Shown: one piece after another, positions 25,834 through 34,389 of the stretch
How positions within the stretch are numbered: position 1 is the stretch's first letter
Layout: the number at the start of each line of letters is the position of its first letter
Assembly (NCBI GenBank): GCA_964442135.1
Contig: CAYTYN010000003.1
Coordinates: 1-63,880 of the forward strand
Direction of reading: 5' to 3'
DNA from: Avanaerovorax sp964442135
GTDB taxonomy: Bacteria; Bacillota; Clostridia; Peptostreptococcales; Anaerovoracaceae
Length of the DNA stretch: 63,880 nucleotides
Notes under the pieces: model-generated
Told to the model about the DNA's origin: nothing
What the model saw: the letters and a program-made list of their open reading frames with translations, nothing else
Database searches by the model: none
Translations under genes and position numbers: made by a program

Positions 25834-26673
25834 CTACAGCTCCGCCGAGCAATGTCTCGCTACGTGACAATTTATGTTCACAGCCACAGGCAGTCCCGCT
25901 ATGTGGGTAGGCATCTTCTCTATGTTGACGGCAAGGGCCGTGGTAGCTCCTCCCACTCCCTGAGGCCCTATCCCCAGACTGTTTATCTTATCCAGCATTT
26001 CCTCTTCCATGTCGGCGTAAAGCTTATCTTCATTTCTGACGCCGATGCTCCTCAGCAGAGCCTTCTTCGCCAAAAGAGCTGCCTTATCGAAGGTTCCGCC
26101 TATTCCTACTCCCACCACTACAGGAGGACATGGATTAGGTCCGGCGTTTTCCACCGTTTCCAGTATGAAGTCCTTAACGCCTTCGATCCCGTCAGACGGC
26201 TTGAGCATTTTAATCCCGCTCATGTTCTCACTTCCGAATCCCTTGGGCGCCACAGTTATCTTCAGCCGATCGCCCGGAACGATCTCCGTGTATAGCATTG
26301 CAGGCGTGTTATCGCCTGTATTCACTCTGTCCAGCGGATCCCTGACTACGGATTTTCTCAAATATCCGTCCTCGTAACCGCTTCTCACTCCTTCATCTAC
26401 GGCCTCCCTTAAATCGCCGTTAATATGAACGTCCTGACCTATCTCCAAAAAAACACAAGCGACTCCCGTATCCTGGCAGATCGGTAGGAACTCGTCTTCG
26501 GCAATAAGAAAATTCTCCTCGATTGTGCCAAGGATATCCCTCGCCAGATCCCACGTCTCCGCCTTACGGCAAGCCGCTATTTTTTCTTTGATATCGTCAG
26601 GCAGATACGAATTAGCTTCCATGCAAAGTCTTCTGATAACAGAAGTAATATCCTTTGCATTGATCTCTTTCAT
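25834..26673 (-). CDS. Mesaconase / class I fumarate hydratase alpha subunit
   Basis: A 279-aa alpha subunit carrying the 4Fe-4S cluster cysteines. The first is in ICQDTGVACVFLEIG (near residue 65), the second in PNPCPPVVVGVGIGGT, and the third in the final INCHVARHCSAEL. It is the promoter-proximal gene of the glutamate operon. GGAGG lies upstream of the ATG. In this context it hydrates mesaconate; fumarate is an alternative substrate. Confidence 0.9.
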   Translation of the reverse strand: MKEINAKDITSVIRRLCMEANSYLPDDIKEKIAACRKAETWDLARDILGTIEENFLIAEDEFLPICQDTGVACVFLEIGQDVHINGDLREAVDEGVRSGYEDGYLRKSVVRDPLDRVNTGDNTPAMLYTEIVPGDRLKITVAPKGFGSENMSGIKMLKPSDGIEGVKDFILETVENAGPNPCPPVVVGVGIGGTFDKAALLAKKALLRSIGVRNEDKLYADMEEEMLDKINSLGIGPQGVGGATTALAVNIEKMPTHIAGLPVAVNINCHVARHCSAEL

Positions 26674-27130
26674 CGTTTTTTCCTCCTAAAATGCTTCGCC
26701 CGCAGGCTTTATACGTTCCGCCTTTTTCTCTCCGGGAGCGTTCATGTCATATTATACATACCTAACCCTAAATTGAAACCCTTAAAACGAAAAAACATAA
26801 AAAGTACAAGTCGCCATTGATTGTTTTTTATCAAGGTTTAAAATGCCTTAATCCTTGAAATTCACGGATTTTATAATATCTGTATTTATTTGATAATGTT
26901 TTCACAAACCTAAAAGGCGCGCCCCTTTCCTCTCCCCTGAGGGCGAAAATCCGATGCCTGCATTTTTGAATTGAACTTACTTTACGGCGCTGAATCCAAA
27001 AGAGTGGAATTACATCTTCTCCGTGACATTTTAACTTACGGTATATCTATATATTATTATAAATGCCTTATCTAATATTTTAGATTTTTTTAAAAATAGT
27101 ATTGATTTTGTGTTCAGGATGTGATATCTA
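26674..27130. promoter_or_regulatory. Divergent intergenic region with promoters for the glutamate operon and the lipoprotein gene
   Basis: On the minus strand TATAAT (26751-26756) lies 78 bp before the first mesaconase gene. The -35 is poor (TTTCAA-like about 16 bp further out). On the plus strand TTGATT (27102-27107), 17 bp and TATCTA (27125-27130, preceded by TGA) form a promoter for the lipoprotein gene. GGTAG/CTACC at about 27134-27147 makes a small hairpin just downstream of it. I looked for a cobalamin riboswitch ahead of the B12-dependent operon and saw no convincing B12-box. The remainder is AT-rich without a recognisable gene. Confidence 0.5.
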
Positions 27131-27234
27131 TATGGTAGTTATTCTACCACCGTACCGGTAATGCAGCAGGCTGTAAACCCTAATGCCGGATATTGCATAT
27201 CCTATTGAATATCGGAAAAAAGAGGTGATCTGAC

Positions 27235-28356
27235 ATGAAGGACATTGTCTATAAGCTGGCAATATGTGTACTTACCGTTATAATGATGCTTGCTTTTGCA
27301 GCCTGTTCGAATCCCGACACAGATGAGGGCAACGCGTCGGAAACAATTAATGCAAAGCTTACCCAAATAGCGATGCCGTTTGATTTAGAGGAAGATTCCG
27401 AAACGGGGCAAAAGCTGAATATGTATACTATTTGCCATTCAGGAGAAGACATCCTCGTCGTTGCTAATGTGTATGACAATATTACTACTGCAACAGACAT
27501 CATCCATCCTGAAATAAGAACCAACGGAGTGTATGTATTAAATTACAGAGAAGCTTCTTCTAAATTATATGACCTGAAAAGTGAAAATCTGATTTACAGC
27601 GCCGTGCCTTACAAAGATGGGCTTCTTTATGCCGAATCTAAAATCGACAAAGAACATATGCCAGAACCAATGTATAAATGGAATGTCATATACTTTGACG
27701 GCAAAAATCAGCACACAATAGATTCCGGATACAGCACAGATCAAACGGCAACAGAGGTTACACTTATAGGTGAAACGCCCGTTTATATAAGCGAGCACAC
27801 AGAAGAAGGTATTACAACAGTATCGGTTAAAAAAGTAACCGATCTCAGCAGTGAAACTATTGAATCCGTTAATAATGCTAAAACGTACAGTATTGTCGAA
27901 ACCAACGGAGACATGTATCTTTTCACTCTGTATGATCAGCAAAATGAGACCTCCATGTTATGTGCGGGCGATGAAAATGAAATGTACCTGCGGTACCAAT
28001 TAGATGATGTGCTCAATTCATGCACCATCAACGAAAATTACATTGTTGCTTCAATAGGAGCAGAAATAAACAAAATAAAAATAGTAGGGATTCCCCTTGA
28101 TGGTTCTGAAGAAAAAGCCTTACAGCAAACCAAAAGATGGTGGAGAATGACCGGCTCATCAGGTGAGTATTGTGCAGCCGTGGATGATAATTTCAATCCT
28201 TACTATATCAAAATCAGCGACAATGTTGTTGGGGAAATTACATTGACCGATGAAATGGAAAATGACATATTGGTAAAATCATTTTATCCTGCCGGCAAAG
28301 ATAATTATATATTAGCCATAAATAATGAGTCATTTTACATAATGGAATTGAATTGA
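27235..28356 (+). CDS. Putative lipoprotein, beta-propeller-like
   Basis: A 373-aa secreted lipoprotein. The first 24 residues form a signal peptide (MKDIVYK, hydrophobic core, then lipobox LAFAAC) with Cys24 as the lipidation site. The mature part is acidic. It has recurring 40-50-residue units of the type VYVLNYREASSKLYDL and VIYFDGKNQHTI, suggestive of a propeller fold such as DUF5050/YncE-like; this is inference. I do not recognise the family. Base composition is richer in A/T than its neighbours, which may mean recent transfer. Start ATG with AGAGGTG upstream. A terminator hairpin follows at 28423-28452. Confidence 0.7.
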   Translation: MKDIVYKLAICVLTVIMMLAFAACSNPDTDEGNASETINAKLTQIAMPFDLEEDSETGQKLNMYTICHSGEDILVVANVYDNITTATDIIHPEIRTNGVYVLNYREASSKLYDLKSENLIYSAVPYKDGLLYAESKIDKEHMPEPMYKWNVIYFDGKNQHTIDSGYSTDQTATEVTLIGETPVYISEHTEEGITTVSVKKVTDLSSETIESVNNAKTYSIVETNGDMYLFTLYDQQNETSMLCAGDENEMYLRYQLDDVLNSCTINENYIVASIGAEINKIKIVGIPLDGSEEKALQQTKRWWRMTGSSGEYCAAVDDNFNPYYIKISDNVVGEITLTDEMENDILVKSFYPAGKDNYILAINNESFYIMELN

Positions 28357-28422
28357 AGGTATCCCTATTTAAAATACCCTGCTTTAAAGCGAAATATATA
28401 AGAAACCTCTATGATAGAACCG

Positions 28423-28452
28423 GGTGGAAGTCTTGAACAAAGGACTTCCACC
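28423..28452 (+). terminator. Terminator after the lipoprotein gene
   Basis: A perfect 10-bp stem (GGTGGAAGTC / GACTTCCACC) with a 10-nt loop and a short T-run (TTTGCT). Confidence 0.65.
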
Positions 28453-28819
28453 TTTGCTATGTTGTGCGCTCCGACCGATTGCGCACAGCAAAAGGGCAAA
28501 CCCATCCCGGCGGATGGCCGACCGGTGCAGGCCGTGAATTCGCCGGATTAACTGGAAAAGCATAGCTGTTGTCTGCATATTCGCGTCACGTATAACAAAG
28601 GAGGTGCGTGAACGCCATACCCGTAAAGGAGTTTGGTCAAAACGAGTATTTTTTCAAAAGAAGTCTAAAAGCCAAACTTCTGAAACTAAAACTATTGATA
28701 TTACCGTTACGCAAGTTGAATGGAAAATAAAAATAGACAAGGTCTGCAAAACTCTGGTAGAATAGATCTGTTGTAAATCAGCAAAGCCTATATTAAGTGC
28801 ATCGTAGAACGGAGCAGCT
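28453..28819 (+). other. Gene-poor stretch with mobile-element-like debris
   Basis: No intact gene is seen. One plus-strand frame ends in REFAGLTGKA and a stop at about 28567. It is followed by AAAGGAGGTGC and a possible 40-codon GTG-started frame at 28610-28732 (NAIPVKEFGQNEYFFKRSLK ...). The juxtaposition of a truncated end, a strong ribosome site and a short frame looks like the remains of a conjugative or mobilisable element, but I cannot name it. The last 70 bp are the upstream region of mntP. I checked for a manganese (yybP-ykoY) riboswitch and did not see one. Confidence 0.3.
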
Positions 28820-29410
28820 ATGAAGTTTTATTTTCCCTTTATCTTTACCAACATTTCTCTTGGAATCGGTCTGGCCATGGACGCCTTTTCGGTGTCCTTA
28901 GCCAACGGCTTGAACGAACCTCACATGAAGGTGCGCCGCATGGGGTTAATAGCCGGAGTGTTCGGAGCATTTCAGTTTTTAATGCCTGTGATCGGATGGT
29001 TCTGCGTAAAGACAGCCGCTGATTACTTCGCTTTTTTCGAGAGGCTGATACCATGGATTGCCTTGATTCTTCTGGTTCTTATAGGTTGCAATATGATCCG
29101 CGAGGGTTTAAAATGTAGAAAACATCCTGAGGAGACTGAGACGGAGACGGTAAACTTCACTCTTCTCATGCTCCAGGGTGTAGCCACATCCATAGACGCC
29201 TTATCTGTAGGCTTCACCATCTCCGGATATGATGCTGTTATGGCTGTCATATCCGCCGCCATAATAGGCGTCGTGACCTTCTTCGTCTGTTCTGCGGGTC
29301 TCCTCATCGGGCGGAAATTCGGCACGAAGCTTTCTCACATGGCTCACGTTTTCGGCGGGATCATTCTGATAATTATAGGTGTGGAGATATTCGTAAGGAG
29401 TTTTTTATAG
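28820..29410 (+). CDS. mntP: Manganese efflux pump MntP
   Basis: A 196-aa MntP (DUF204) exporter with six membrane segments in two repeats. Each repeat has an acidic metal motif, MDAFSVSLANG near residue 20 and IDALSVGFTISG near 125. It exports Mn2+ and protects against manganese excess. GGAGC precedes the ATG. Together with the CDF exporter at 5.3 kb, it gives this window two likely manganese exporters. Confidence 0.88.
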   Translation: MKFYFPFIFTNISLGIGLAMDAFSVSLANGLNEPHMKVRRMGLIAGVFGAFQFLMPVIGWFCVKTAADYFAFFERLIPWIALILLVLIGCNMIREGLKCRKHPEETETETVNFTLLMLQGVATSIDALSVGFTISGYDAVMAVISAAIIGVVTFFVCSAGLLIGRKFGTKLSHMAHVFGGIILIIIGVEIFVRSFL

Positions 29411-29460
29411 GGACAAAGGCTTAGAAGACTTCTATTATCTATCTACGGAGGTATTTCAAG

Positions 29461-30102
29461 ATGAAGGTAATGTTAGTAAACGGCAGCAGTCGCGAAAACG
29501 GAACCACTATGGCCGCAATCAATGAGGCGGTAAAGATTTTCAAAGATGAAGGCGTGGAAGCTGAGATAATCCAGCTGGGAAAAGAGCCTATCTCAGACTG
29601 CCTGCAGTGCAACTTCTGCGTGAAAAACGGCAGATGCGTAATGGACGATGAGGTTAACCGATTCGTGGAAAAAGCGGAAAGCGCCGATGGATTCATATTC
29701 GCCTCCCCTGTATACTACGCTCATCCCAGCGGAAGACTCTACACCTTTCTGGACAGAGTATTCTTCTCCAGCGGATGCAAGGATAAATATGCAGCATTCA
29801 GATTCAAGCCCGGCGCAGCCATTGCCGTAGCCCGCCGCGCAGGTACCACAGCCACCCTTGACGGTATAAATAAGTTCTTCGGCATTTCTCAGATGCCTGT
29901 AGCCGGATCCACCTACTGGAACGGCGTTCACGGCCTCAGAGCCGACGACGCCCCTAAGGATGAAGAGGGAATGCAGACCGTGAGAAACCTAGCCAGGAAC
30001 ATGATATGGATGATGCGGTGCTTCGAGGCAGGGAGAAAGGCCGGTATCCCATGTCCTGACTCGGAAACCGACGCCATGACTAACTTTATTAAACGGGGAT
30101 AG
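29461..30102 (+). CDS. NADPH-dependent FMN reductase / iron-sulfur flavoprotein-like
   Basis: A 213-aa flavodoxin-fold protein. The FMN phosphate loop is GSSRENGTTMAAI near residue 8. A cysteine cluster (DCLQCNFCVKNGRC, about 43-56) resembles the 4Fe-4S motif of archaeal/clostridial iron-sulfur flavoproteins. SPVYYAHPSG and ARRAGTTATLDGIN are family blocks. It probably transfers electrons to small acceptors; the physiological partner is unknown. The 3' end overlaps that of the convergent methyltransferase gene by 14 bp. Confidence 0.8.
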   Translation: MKVMLVNGSSRENGTTMAAINEAVKIFKDEGVEAEIIQLGKEPISDCLQCNFCVKNGRCVMDDEVNRFVEKAESADGFIFASPVYYAHPSGRLYTFLDRVFFSSGCKDKYAAFRFKPGAAIAVARRAGTTATLDGINKFFGISQMPVAGSTYWNGVHGLRADDAPKDEEGMQTVRNLARNMIWMMRCFEAGRKAGIPCPDSETDAMTNFIKRG

Positions 30103-30862
30103 GATTTTTACGACTTTCTTTCCCCGGATTTAGATTCCTCCGCGCGGAAACGAGCAGCATCATGGGGCGACGCATTTCATCTTTCATTCCCGGAATATTC
30201 ATCATACTTTCCGGAGGTTTGGGCTCAACCATATGCTGAATGGTAAATCCGTTTTGCAGCAAGGCGTTAAAATATGTCGTCAGGGTTCTGTGATACTTTA
30301 TCACTTTTTCTCCCAGAAATACGGCTATTCTCCTTCCTTCATAGTAATAATTATCGACGGGAAAATGAAGAATTTTTCCGTCTTCGTCGTAATACCAGTC
30401 CTGTTCTCCGTAGGCTGTGAATGTAGGATGTTCAACGGAAAAGACAAGTTGTCCACCCTTCTTCAGCCACGACGATATGTTTTTTACCAAAGGTTCAAGG
30501 TTCTCCACATAATGAAACGCCAGTGAGCTCAATACTATATCGAAGGTTTCCGGTTGGAAGTCCAAGTCTTCCATGGCAATGCACTGATATTTAATTTTAT
30601 CATCATTATTTCTTCGGTTGGCAACCTGTAACATCTTATTTGATATGTCTGTTCCCAGCACAAAATCTGCCCCATGCTCAACTGCGTACTTACAGTGCCA
30701 ACCGTATCCGCACCCTAAATCTAAGACCCTCTTTCCTGTGAAGTCGGGTAGAATTATTTTCAATTCCGACCATTCTCCGGCGCCCTCTAATCCCTTTTTC
30801 GAGCGTTCCATTTCGCTGTATTTCTTAAAAAAGGGTTCGTCATCATATCTATTTTCTTTCAT
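30089..30862 (-). CDS. Class I SAM-dependent methyltransferase
   Basis: A 257-aa UbiE/Methyltransf_11-type enzyme. Motif I is VLDLGCGYGWH (near residue 46), motif II acidic GTDISNKML, then IAMEDLDF and FDIVLSSLAFHYV, which is the typical post-motif segment, and LKKGGQLVFSVEHP. The substrate is unknown; small-molecule acceptors are usual. The gene stands alone. The 177 bp upstream, before asnS, holds only short direct and inverted GGTTCA/CCGG repeats. Confidence 0.8.
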   Translation of the reverse strand: MKENRYDDEPFFKKYSEMERSKKGLEGAGEWSELKIILPDFTGKRVLDLGCGYGWHCKYAVEHGADFVLGTDISNKMLQVANRRNNDDKIKYQCIAMEDLDFQPETFDIVLSSLAFHYVENLEPLVKNISSWLKKGGQLVFSVEHPTFTAYGEQDWYYDEDGKILHFPVDNYYYEGRRIAVFLGEKVIKYHRTLTTYFNALLQNGFTIQHMVEPKPPESMMNIPGMKDEMRRPMMLLVSARRNLNPGKESRKNPIPV

Positions 30863-31039
30863 CTCTTATCCCAATTCCATAAGGGTTGCTATATAAGCTT
30901 CTCCCTTTCGCTCCGTGCAGCGGCATGGCACCGTTTCCGAGAACAAAACGGCATTTTCAATCCGGTTCACCGGGTTCATAGGGGTTCACGGCTCTCACAA
31001 GGTGCCGGCCATATAATCACAGCTGCTTACGCAGTGGTT

Positions 31040-32434
31040 TTAAAACTCTGCGTTCTTTGGCGTCCTCGGGAACGGAAGGACGTCACGGATATTGCTCATT
31101 CCTGTGAGATACATGATCATCCGTTCGAATCCCAGACCGTAGCCTGCGTGCTTTACGCCTCCGTATCTTCTCAGATCCAGATACCAGCTGTAGGTCTCCT
31201 TATCCAGTCCCATCTCATCCATGCGACTCTCTAGTAGCTCCAGTCTTTCCTCTCTCTGGCTTCCGCCTATTATCTCGCCCACTCCCGGAACCAAAAGGTC
31301 GCAGGCCGCCACCGTCCTTCCGTCGTCGTTCAACCTCATGTAGAACGCCTTTATATCCTTCGGGTAATCGGTGACGAAGAGAGGCTTCTTAAATATCTCT
31401 TCCGTCAGATATCTTTCGTGCTCCGTCTGGAGGTCAATGCCCCATTCTACAGGATACTGGAACTCCTTGCCCGATTTCTTCAGAAGCTCTACCGCCTCTG
31501 TGTAAGTGACCCTTCCAAAGTCCGAGTTGACGATGTGATCAAGCCTGGCGGATAGCCCTTTGTCGATGAAGCTGTTAAAGAACTCCATCTCTTCAGGAGC
31601 GTTCTCCCTCACGTAGGTGATGATGTATTTTACCATCTCCTCTGCCAGCTCCATGTTATCCTTCAGGTCAGCGAAGGCTATCTCAGGCTCTATCATCCAG
31701 AATTCCGAAGCATGTCTGGCAGTGTTGGAGTTTTCCGCGCGGAATGTAGGTCCGAAGGTGTATATGTTTCTGAAAGCCATGGCGAAGGCCTCACCCTCCA
31801 GCTGTCCGCTTACGGTAAGGCCGGTCTCCCGTCCGAAGAAGTCCTCGGAGTAGTCGATTCCTCCCTCCTCTGTCCTCGGAGGATTTTCCATGTCCAGCGT
31901 AGTCACTCTGAACATTTCCCCTGCTCCTTCACAATCGCTTCCCGTGACAATAGGAGTGTGAACATAGACGAAGTGCCTTTCCTGGAAGAACCTATGGATG
32001 GCGTACGCCACTATGGAGCGAACTCTGAACACGGCGGAAAAGGTGTTGCTCCTCGGTCTCAGATAGGATATCTCTCTCAGAAACTCCATGGAATGTCTCT
32101 TTTTCTGAAGGGGATAATCGGCGTCTGCGCCAGCCTCAACGGTGATCTTTGCCGCCTTTATCTCGAAAGGCTGTTTAGCCTCCGGAGTAAGCTCTACCCT
32201 TCCCTTTACGCAGAGGGCGGCAGCTATAGGCGCCTTGGATACGGCGGCAAAATTATCTATTTTATCCGCTTCGTAAACTACCTGAACGGATTTGAAAAAG
32301 CTGCCGTCATTGAGCTCTATGAACCCGAACTTATTGGAATTTCGATTGGTTCTTATCCAGCCTTTCACCGTTATTTCCCCGTCCGCATAAGCGGCAGTGT
32401 TCCTGTGGAGCTCTCTGAGCTGTATATCTTTCAT
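31040..32434 (-). CDS. asnS: Asparaginyl-tRNA synthetase
   Basis: A 464-aa class IIb aminoacyl-tRNA synthetase. An N-terminal OB-fold (ITVKGWIRTNRNSNKFGFIELNDG, split by normal spacing) binds the anticodon. The catalytic domain has TGSDCEGAGEMFRV, motif 2 TFRAENSNTARHASEFWMIE, and motif 3 GYGLGFERMIMYL. It attaches Asn to tRNA-Asn. I set the start at the ATG at 32434, which has AGGAGG 6 nt upstream; the longer frame to 32458 lacks a site. It is the last gene of the leftward rho-DUF1385-prmC-asnS set. Confidence 0.93.
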   Translation of the reverse strand: MKDIQLRELHRNTAAYADGEITVKGWIRTNRNSNKFGFIELNDGSFFKSVQVVYEADKIDNFAAVSKAPIAAALCVKGRVELTPEAKQPFEIKAAKITVEAGADADYPLQKKRHSMEFLREISYLRPRSNTFSAVFRVRSIVAYAIHRFFQERHFVYVHTPIVTGSDCEGAGEMFRVTTLDMENPPRTEEGGIDYSEDFFGRETGLTVSGQLEGEAFAMAFRNIYTFGPTFRAENSNTARHASEFWMIEPEIAFADLKDNMELAEEMVKYIITYVRENAPEEMEFFNSFIDKGLSARLDHIVNSDFGRVTYTEAVELLKKSGKEFQYPVEWGIDLQTEHERYLTEEIFKKPLFVTDYPKDIKAFYMRLNDDGRTVAACDLLVPGVGEIIGGSQREERLELLESRMDEMGLDKETYSWYLDLRRYGGVKHAGYGLGFERMIMYLTGMSNIRDVLPFPRTPKNAEF

Positions 32435-32470
32435 CTTTTCCTCCTGCTTTTTTATCAATCAGCCTATGGC

Positions 32471-33382
32471 TTATTCGGCCTTTCGGGCAAATACTATCCT
32501 GTCCTTTCCCGCAAGGTCCTTAAGGCATATTATATCCGTGAATTCTCCTGATTCCTCTAAGAGATCCGTGACTTTTTTCCCTTGGTCGAAGCCGATTTCC
32601 AAAAATATGAATCCGTTCTTCTTAAGGCGGCTTGCAGCCTCCTTACCTATTACCCGATAGAAGTCCAGACCGTCCTTCCCTCCGTCCAGAGCCTCCATAG
32701 GCTCGTGATCCTTAACCTCCGTCTGAAGGGTCGGTATCACATCTGAACATATGTAAGGCGGATTGGATACTATCAGGTCGAATTTATTCCTCTTCGATCT
32801 GCCGGAAAAGGGCGAAAGCATGTCGCCCTCCACCAGCCTTACAGACTTTGTCACGCCAAGCTTCTCAGCGTTTTTACGGGCGATACCTAAGGCGGGGCCG
32901 CTTATGTCGGAGCAAGTCACCGAAAGCTTTACACCGGTCAAAAGCTTCGCCAGAGACAGCCCTATGGCTCCGCTTCCGGTGCACAGATCCAGCACGCGCC
33001 ATTCCTTTCTCCTTGCTTCTTCTATCTCCCCGCCTCTGACCATGCCGTCCTTTACGAGAGAGATCACGTCCTCTACCATGGTTTCCGTATCCTGGCGAGG
33101 TATCAGTACGTTTTCATCGACAAAAAATTCAAGACCCATGAACTCCTGCGTCCCGGTAATGTACTGGAGCGGCATTCCCCCGGCTCTTTCGTCCACCAGC
33201 CTGAAATACTCGTCGCACTGGTCGTCCTGTAATGTGTTCTGGTACATGAGAAAAATCCGGCCTCTCTCTATTCCGGTCATGAAACAATACAGGAGCCTGC
33301 TGTCTATAGCTGCGTCCGCAACTCCTGCTTCCTGAAGCCGCCTTTGCCCTATGCTAAGTATTTCCTTCACTGAAAGGCTCAT
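32471..33382 (-). CDS. prmC: Peptide chain release factor N5-glutamine methyltransferase
   Basis: A 303-aa HemK/PrmC enzyme that methylates the GGQ glutamine of release factors. The N-terminal helical domain has PLQYITGTQEFMGLEF. The SAM-binding motif is VLDLCTGSGAIGLSLA, and the active-site NPPYI lies at about residue 200. It overlaps DUF1385 by 4 bp. Its usual neighbour prfA is absent here, replaced by asnS. Confidence 0.92.
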   Translation of the reverse strand: MSLSVKEILSIGQRRLQEAGVADAAIDSRLLYCFMTGIERGRIFLMYQNTLQDDQCDEYFRLVDERAGGMPLQYITGTQEFMGLEFFVDENVLIPRQDTETMVEDVISLVKDGMVRGGEIEEARRKEWRVLDLCTGSGAIGLSLAKLLTGVKLSVTCSDISGPALGIARKNAEKLGVTKSVRLVEGDMLSPFSGRSKRNKFDLIVSNPPYICSDVIPTLQTEVKDHEPMEALDGGKDGLDFYRVIGKEAASRLKKNGFIFLEIGFDQGKKVTDLLEESGEFTDIICLKDLAGKDRIVFARKAE

Positions 33383-34389
33383 TTATCCTCTCCTACTACG
33401 TGTTTTTCTATGAGATTAGCGTCTGTATCGCATATGCCCTCTATAAACGGAGTCCCCTCCGGAACCAGAACAGCCTTCATAGAAGCTATGGCCACCTCCA
33501 GCTGCTCCCTCGTCGGCTCGTTGGTGGTTATCCTCTGGAGCCATAGTCCGGGTACGCTCAGTATCCTGACCAGCCGGTTATCGCTTCTTCCCGCCCATCT
33601 TAAAAGCTCATAGGAAATTCCTGCGACTACAGGGATCAGTATTATCCTGGACAGTATCCTGAAAGCCAGATTAGGCCACCCGAGAAGGGAGAACAGTATG
33701 AAGCTTATCAACATGACGAACATGAGAAAGCTGGTTCCGCACCTGGGATGAAGAGTGTAGAACTGCTGAGCGTTATCAGGGGTTAGCTCCAGACCCTTTT
33801 CAAAGCAGTGTATGGTCTTATGCTCTGCTCCGTGATACCGGAAGGTAACCTTTATGTCTTCCATCTTGCTGATTGCCCAGATGTACAGGATGAAGATGAT
33901 CATCCTCAGCACACCCTCACACAAATTAAGTATCACATGGTTTTCAATCCCGGCGCCTAAAAGGTTAACCGCAACAGTAGGGAGCAATATGAATACGCCT
34001 ACGGTGAACGCCAATGCGAATATTACCGCCCCGTACATGAACAGATTCCAAACCGCCTTCGCACCGAACTTATTCTCTGCCCAGAGCTCGAACCTTCCCT
34101 TCTCCACTTCCTCATCGTCGAATTCGGCAGCGACGTCAGCCGAATACATTATGGTTGACATGCCTGTCACCAGAGAATCCACGAAGGCGATGACTCCTCT
34201 GACCAGAGGAACCCTTCTGAGCCTGTTAGGCTTTTTAAGGGGCGTGGTTCTTATATGCAGCTGCCCGTCCGGTCTCCTTACGGTCACCGCTATCCGGTCG
34301 GGGCCTTTCATCATAACACCGTCCAAAACCGCTTGACCTCCTATGGAAGTGGGGCATGCGTCTTTTAAGAAAATCTTGCTGAAGTCCAT
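33379..34389 (-). CDS. DUF1385 membrane protein (YqhQ family)
   Basis: A 336-aa DUF1385 protein. The N-terminus carries SIGGQAVLDGVMMKGPD, the hallmark of the family. Four or so membrane segments follow, with the conserved RYHGAEHKTIHCFEKG and HPRCGTSFL blocks, which look like metal- or substrate-binding sites facing one side. The function is not established. Its presence next to prmC and rho is the common Firmicutes arrangement. It shares one base with the rho stop (TAATG). Confidence 0.88.
   Translation of the reverse strand: MDFSKIFLKDACPTSIGGQAVLDGVMMKGPDRIAVTVRRPDGQLHIRTTPLKKPNRLRRVPLVRGVIAFVDSLVTGMSTIMYSADVAAEFDDEEVEKGRFELWAENKFGAKAVWNLFMYGAVIFALAFTVGVFILLPTVAVNLLGAGIENHVILNLCEGVLRMIIFILYIWAISKMEDIKVTFRYHGAEHKTIHCFEKGLELTPDNAQQFYTLHPRCGTSFLMFVMLISFILFSLLGWPNLAFRILSRIILIPVVAGISYELLRWAGRSDNRLVRILSVPGLWLQRITTNEPTREQLEVAIASMKAVLVPEGTPFIEGICDTDANLIEKHVVGEDK

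Noticed and set aside
26674..27230. Cobalamin riboswitch ahead of the B12-dependent operon
   Set aside because: No B12-box or matching architecture could be recognised on either strand by eye.
28500..28819. yybP-ykoY manganese riboswitch before mntP
   Set aside because: The conserved loop sequences were not found. Only a simple upstream region is seen.
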